Assembly (NCBI GenBank): GCA_900552475.1
Contig: USAC01000009.1
Span: 1-44,196 of the forward strand
Source: an uncultured Eubacteriales bacterium
GTDB lineage: Bacteria > Bacillota > Clostridia > Oscillospirales > Oscillospiraceae
Length of the DNA: 44,196 bases
Direction of reading: 5' to 3'
Below are positions 41,488-44,196 of this stretch, piece after piece. The translations under genes and the position numbers were made by a program. Numbering within the stretch: position 1 is the first letter of the stretch; each line of letters opens with the position of its first letter. A model generated the notes under the pieces. That model was not told the DNA's origin. It saw only the letters and a program-made list of their open reading frames with translations, and made no database searches.

Positions 41488-42011
41488 GTGAACAGCTGGA
41501 AATTGAGCGCAAGTACCTGATAGCAATGCCGGACACGCAGGCGCTGCGTGCCGCGTGCAGCCATGTCTATGAGATGGAGCAGACGTATCTCGCCGCTGCG
41601 CCGGGCGTCACGGCCCGCGTGCGCCGGCGGCAGGAGGGGGAGAAGGTCGAGTACTTCTACACGGAGAAGGAGTTCCGCACCGACCGCACCTGTCTTGAGC
41701 GCGAACGTGCCGTCACGGAGGAGGAGTACCACCGCCTGCTGGTGCGCCGCCGCGAGGAAGGCGTGACGCTGCGCAAGACGCGCTGGTGCATGCTCTACGC
41801 CGGGCGCGTGCTGGAGATCGACGTCTACCCGTTCTGGGAGCACACGGCCGTGCTGGAGATCGAGCTGCCGGACGAGGGCGCGCCCGTCTCCATCCCGCCG
41901 CAGATCCGCGTCCTGCGCGAGGTGACGGCGGACAGGCGGCTGAAAAACGCCGTCCTTGCTCAGAGGATCCCCGACGAGCGCGAGCTGCTGGCGGAAACTT
42001 CCGAAAATTGA
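41484..42011 (+). CDS. CYTH-domain protein (inorganic triphosphatase/adenylate cyclase-like fold)
   Basis: A 175-residue protein opening with the E-x-E-x-K signature LEIERKYLI of the triphosphate tunnel fold. Other tunnel residues follow: TARVRRR, YFYTEKEF, LRKTRWC, LEIDVYPF and LEIELPDEG. Such enzymes hydrolyse tripolyphosphate or related compounds; the substrate is not readable. It overlaps rnmV by 4 nt and ends the hflX-yigZ-comEC-holA-rnmV run. Confidence 0.9.
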   Translation: MSEQLEIERKYLIAMPDTQALRAACSHVYEMEQTYLAAAPGVTARVRRRQEGEKVEYFYTEKEFRTDRTCLERERAVTEEEYHRLLVRRREEGVTLRKTRWCMLYAGRVLEIDVYPFWEHTAVLEIELPDEGAPVSIPPQIRVLREVTADRRLKNAVLAQRIPDERELLAETSEN

Positions 42012-42031
42012 CAGGGAAGTGCCGAAAGGGC

Positions 42032-42060
42032 TTGCAATCAGACGGCCTGATAAGTATAAT
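42032..42060 (+). promoter_or_regulatory. promoter of glnS
   Basis: TTGCAA, 17-nt spacer, TATAAT on the plus strand, 59 nt upstream of the glnS ATG. No T-box specifier or antiterminator fits in this short leader. Confidence 0.8.
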
Positions 42061-42119
42061 AAATACTTGCATTATCGTGCCAATCAACCAAATTTTATTT
42101 TTATGAGGAGTGTGAGACA

Positions 42120-43865
42120 ATGACCGAGGAAAGAAAGACCAGTACCCCCGCGACCGAGGAGTCCGCGGAGAGCAAGAACTTTATTCTGAACTTTATCGAC
42201 GAGGACATCGCAGAGGGTGGTCAGTTCCAGGGAATGACCGTTCACACCCGTTTCCCGCCCGAGCCGAACGGCTATCTGCACATCGGCCACTGCAAGGCGC
42301 TGTGCATTGACTTCGGCACCGCCGAGAAGTATCACGGCCTGTGCAATCTCCGTATGGACGACACGAACCCCGCCAAGGAGGACGTCGAATATGTCGAGGC
42401 GATTCAGCAGGACATCCACTGGCTGGGCTTCGACTGGGGCGACCGGTTCTATTACGGCTCGGATTACTTTGAGAAGGACTATGAATATGCCGTCGAGCTC
42501 ATCAGGAAGGGCCTTGCCTATGTCTGCGAGCTGACGCCCGAGGAGTTCAGGGCCAACCGCGGCGACATCGGCATCCCCGCCACCTCGCCCTACCGCGACC
42601 GCCCGATCGAGGAGAACCTGCGCCTGTTCGAGAAGATGAAAAACGGCGAGGTGCCCGAGGGCAAGATGACCCTGCGCGCGAAGATCGACCTCGCGAGCGG
42701 CAACTTCAACATGCGTGACCCTGTCATCTACCGCATCCGCTTCATCCACCATCACCGCCAGGGCGACAAGTGGTGCATCTTCCCGATGTACGACTTCGCC
42801 CACCCCATTCAGGACGCGCTCGAGGGCATCACGCACTCGCTGTGCTCGCTGGAATATGAGGAGCACCGCCCCCTCTATGACTGGGTGGTCAACAACGTCT
42901 CCATCCCGTACCACAAGCCCCGGCAGATCGAGTTTGCCCGCCTGAACATCGACCACACCGTCATGTCCAAGCGCAAGCTGCGCCAGCTCGTCGAGGAGCA
43001 TCGCGTCTCCGGCTGGGACGATCCCCGCATGCCGACGCTCTGCGGCCTGCGCCGCCGCGGCTACACCGCCGCCGCCATCCGCAATTTCTGCGAGCGCATC
43101 GGCGTGGCCAAGGCACCGAGCACGATCGAGTACGGCTTTCTGGAGCACTGCCTGCGCGAGGATCTGAACGCGTCGGCCGAGCGCACGATGGCGGTGCTGC
43201 ACCCCGTAAAGCTGACCGTCACGAACTATCCCGAGGGGCAGAGCGAGACGTTCACCGTCGAGAATAACCCCACCGATCCCGCGCAGGGCACGCACGAGAT
43301 CACCTTCAGCCGCCACCTGTGGATGGAGGCCGAGGACTTCATGGAGGTGCCCGCGCCGAAGTATAAGCGCCTGTATCCGGACGGCCCCGAGTGCCGCCTG
43401 AAGGGCGCGTACCTCGTCCGCTGTACCGGCTGCGTCAAGGATGAGGACGGCAATGTGACAGAGGTGCTCTGCACCTACGATCCCGACAGCCGCGGCGGCG
43501 ATCCCACCGACGGGCGCAAGGTCAAGGGCGCGACAATCCACTGGGTCGACGCGGCAAACTGCTTCGACGCCGAGGTGCGCCTGTATGACAACCTCTTCTC
43601 CGACGCCCAGCCCGACGGCCCGGACAAGAACTTCCTCGACTGCCTGAACCCGCAGTCGCTGGCGGTGCTGACCGGCTGTAAGGTCGAGCCCGAGATGGCC
43701 GCCGTCGCCGCCGCGTTCGACCGCGAGGAGAACCGCACCGGCGTCAACGCGCCGACGTTCCAGTTCATGCGCACGGGCTACTTCTGCATGGACAACCGCG
43801 ACTGCCGCGCAGACCATCTGGTCTTCAACCGCAGCGTCTCGCTGAAGGACAGCTTCAAGAAGTAA
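42120..43865 (+). CDS. glnS: glutaminyl-tRNA synthetase
   Basis: Charges tRNA-Gln directly. The 581-residue class I enzyme has TRFPPEPNGYLHIGHCKA (HIGH at 54-57), the NLRMDDTNP pocket, FDWGDRFYYGSDYFEKDYE, the KMSKS-type loop VMSKRKL (from V281), and a two-barrel anticodon-binding C-terminus (about 345-565). PPEPNG and the overall length mark it as GlnRS, not GluRS. Most Firmicutes lack GlnRS and use GatCAB, so this line acquired it. The 25-residue N-terminal extension is acidic and low in complexity. ATG 42120 after GAGGAG. Confidence 0.95.
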   Translation: MTEERKTSTPATEESAESKNFILNFIDEDIAEGGQFQGMTVHTRFPPEPNGYLHIGHCKALCIDFGTAEKYHGLCNLRMDDTNPAKEDVEYVEAIQQDIHWLGFDWGDRFYYGSDYFEKDYEYAVELIRKGLAYVCELTPEEFRANRGDIGIPATSPYRDRPIEENLRLFEKMKNGEVPEGKMTLRAKIDLASGNFNMRDPVIYRIRFIHHHRQGDKWCIFPMYDFAHPIQDALEGITHSLCSLEYEEHRPLYDWVVNNVSIPYHKPRQIEFARLNIDHTVMSKRKLRQLVEEHRVSGWDDPRMPTLCGLRRRGYTAAAIRNFCERIGVAKAPSTIEYGFLEHCLREDLNASAERTMAVLHPVKLTVTNYPEGQSETFTVENNPTDPAQGTHEITFSRHLWMEAEDFMEVPAPKYKRLYPDGPECRLKGAYLVRCTGCVKDEDGNVTEVLCTYDPDSRGGDPTDGRKVKGATIHWVDAANCFDAEVRLYDNLFSDAQPDGPDKNFLDCLNPQSLAVLTGCKVEPEMAAVAAAFDREENRTGVNAPTFQFMRTGYFCMDNRDCRADHLVFNRSVSLKDSFKK

Positions 43866-43866
43866 T

Positions 43867-43943
43867 TTGTAAAACATACTCCCGACTGCTACGCAGCCGG
43901 GAGTATGTTTTACAAGAGAGTTCTCACTTTGCTCCGCGCCTTG
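43867..43943 (-). repeat. truncated dispersed repeat (copy E) with glnS terminal hairpin
   Basis: On the minus strand only the last part of the repeat remains: CAAGGCGCGGAGC, then AAAGTGAGAAC, then a gene-specific inverted repeat 43867-43915 with 18-bp arms (TTGTAAAACATACTCCCG and complement) plus an inner CTGC/GCAG step. The hairpin starts 1 nt after the glnS stop, so it also serves as the probable glnS terminator. Stems 1-3 are absent. Confidence 0.75.
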
Positions 43944-43946
43944 TAC

Positions 43947-43976
43947 TTGACAGTGCCGGACAGTATGCGATAGCAT
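43947..43976 (+). promoter_or_regulatory. candidate promoter of the deformylase-like gene
   Basis: TTGACA, 18-nt spacer, TAGCAT, 32 nt upstream of the ATG at 44009. It starts directly at the end of repeat copy E. Confidence 0.5.
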
Positions 43977-44008
43977 AGAGACTGCAAACGAGAGAAGGGG
44001 GACATGTT

Positions 44009-44196
44009 ATGGTCCGTGAAATTTGCAGAGACACGTTTTTCCTTGCGCAGAAGGCTGCGCCCGCCGCGGCGGACGACCTCGGCGCGGCACAGGATCTGCT
44101 CGATACGCTGGCCGCGCACAGGGACGGCTGCGTCGGCATGGCCGCGAACATGATCGGCGTGAACAAGCGCATCATCGCCGTTGACTGTGACGGCGC
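44009..44196 (+). CDS. peptide deformylase-like protein, 5' part only
   Basis: Sixty-two residues are visible before the window ends. VREICRDTFFLAQKAAPA and the DLLDTL helix match the short Firmicutes peptide deformylase type. The first active-site motif, normally G-x-A-A-N-Q-I-G, reads GMAANMIG, so the catalytic glutamine position is M48. The metal motifs (EGCLS, HExxH) lie outside the window. GAGAAGGGGG precedes ATG 44009; an ATG at 44004 is in another frame. Confidence 0.75.
   Translation, partial: MVREICRDTFFLAQKAAPAAADDLGAAQDLLDTLAAHRDGCVGMAANMIGVNKRIIAVDCDG

Noticed and set aside
42061..42119. T-box leader for glnS
   Set aside because: The leader is under 60 nt and lacks the T-box sequence and a specifier hairpin.

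Overview
The window is a gene-dense, high-GC chromosomal segment of an anaerobic, endospore-lineage Clostridia bacterium, most likely Oscillospiraceae/Ruminococcaceae-like. The evidence is Firmicutes gene content and synteny (scpA-scpB-ytfJ-dacF, rluB-cmk-plsC-ispH, comEC-holA, RNase M5, GerW/YtfJ), an in-frame IspH-ribosomal protein S1 fusion typical of Clostridia, the GlgC/GlgD pair, and a c-di-AMP riboswitch on a Trk potassium transporter. I cannot name a genus. No tRNA, rRNA, CRISPR array, prophage or intact insertion sequence was seen. Most genes look like core chromosome.

Layout: 0.0-0.5 kb, a possible structured RNA and a DUF1292 gene (minus). 0.7-3.3 kb, a class A penicillin-binding protein (plus). 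3.4-3.5 kb, the right-hand remnant of an IS3-family element. 3.5-8.5 kb (minus), an ECF S-component, dus, a GIY-YIG protein, then copper homeostasis (csoR-copA-copZ, with copZ fused in frame to copA and tandem CsoR-type operators over the promoter). 8.7-12.8 kb (plus), a tightly overlapping five-gene operon: membrane protein, XRE regulator, ABC ATPase and two ABC-2 permeases. 13.0-15.5 kb (minus), an iron-sulfur protein and trkH with its riboswitch. 15.6-24.2 kb (plus), a complete glycogen synthesis and breakdown set (glgB, glgC, glgD, glgA, glgP). 24.5-34.8 kb (minus), a long housekeeping run: ispH-rpsA, plsC, cmk, a flavoprotein, an RpiR regulator, an RluB/RsuA-type pseudouridine synthase, a D,D-carboxypeptidase, ytfJ, DUF2953, scpB, scpA and a site-2 protease. 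35.0-44.2 kb (plus), a small membrane protein, hflX, yigZ, comEC, holA, rnmV, a CYTH protein, glnS and the start of a peptide-deformylase-like gene cut by the window edge.

The most interesting signal outside genes is a family of dispersed, hairpin-rich intergenic repeats. There are four near-full copies (about 12.85, 24.2, 30.6 and 35.3 kb) and one truncated copy (43.9 kb). In all five the same end of the element meets a long, gene-specific inverted repeat immediately downstream of a gene's stop codon, and arms of its internal stems change together between copies. The element is therefore structured and placed non-randomly, as 3'-flank elements of genes. I do not recognise it as a named family.

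A second theme is in-frame gene fusions (copA-copZ and ispH-rpsA). Each carries a consensus AAGGAGG exactly 11 nt before an internal ATG at the domain junction, so the downstream domain may also be made as a separate protein.
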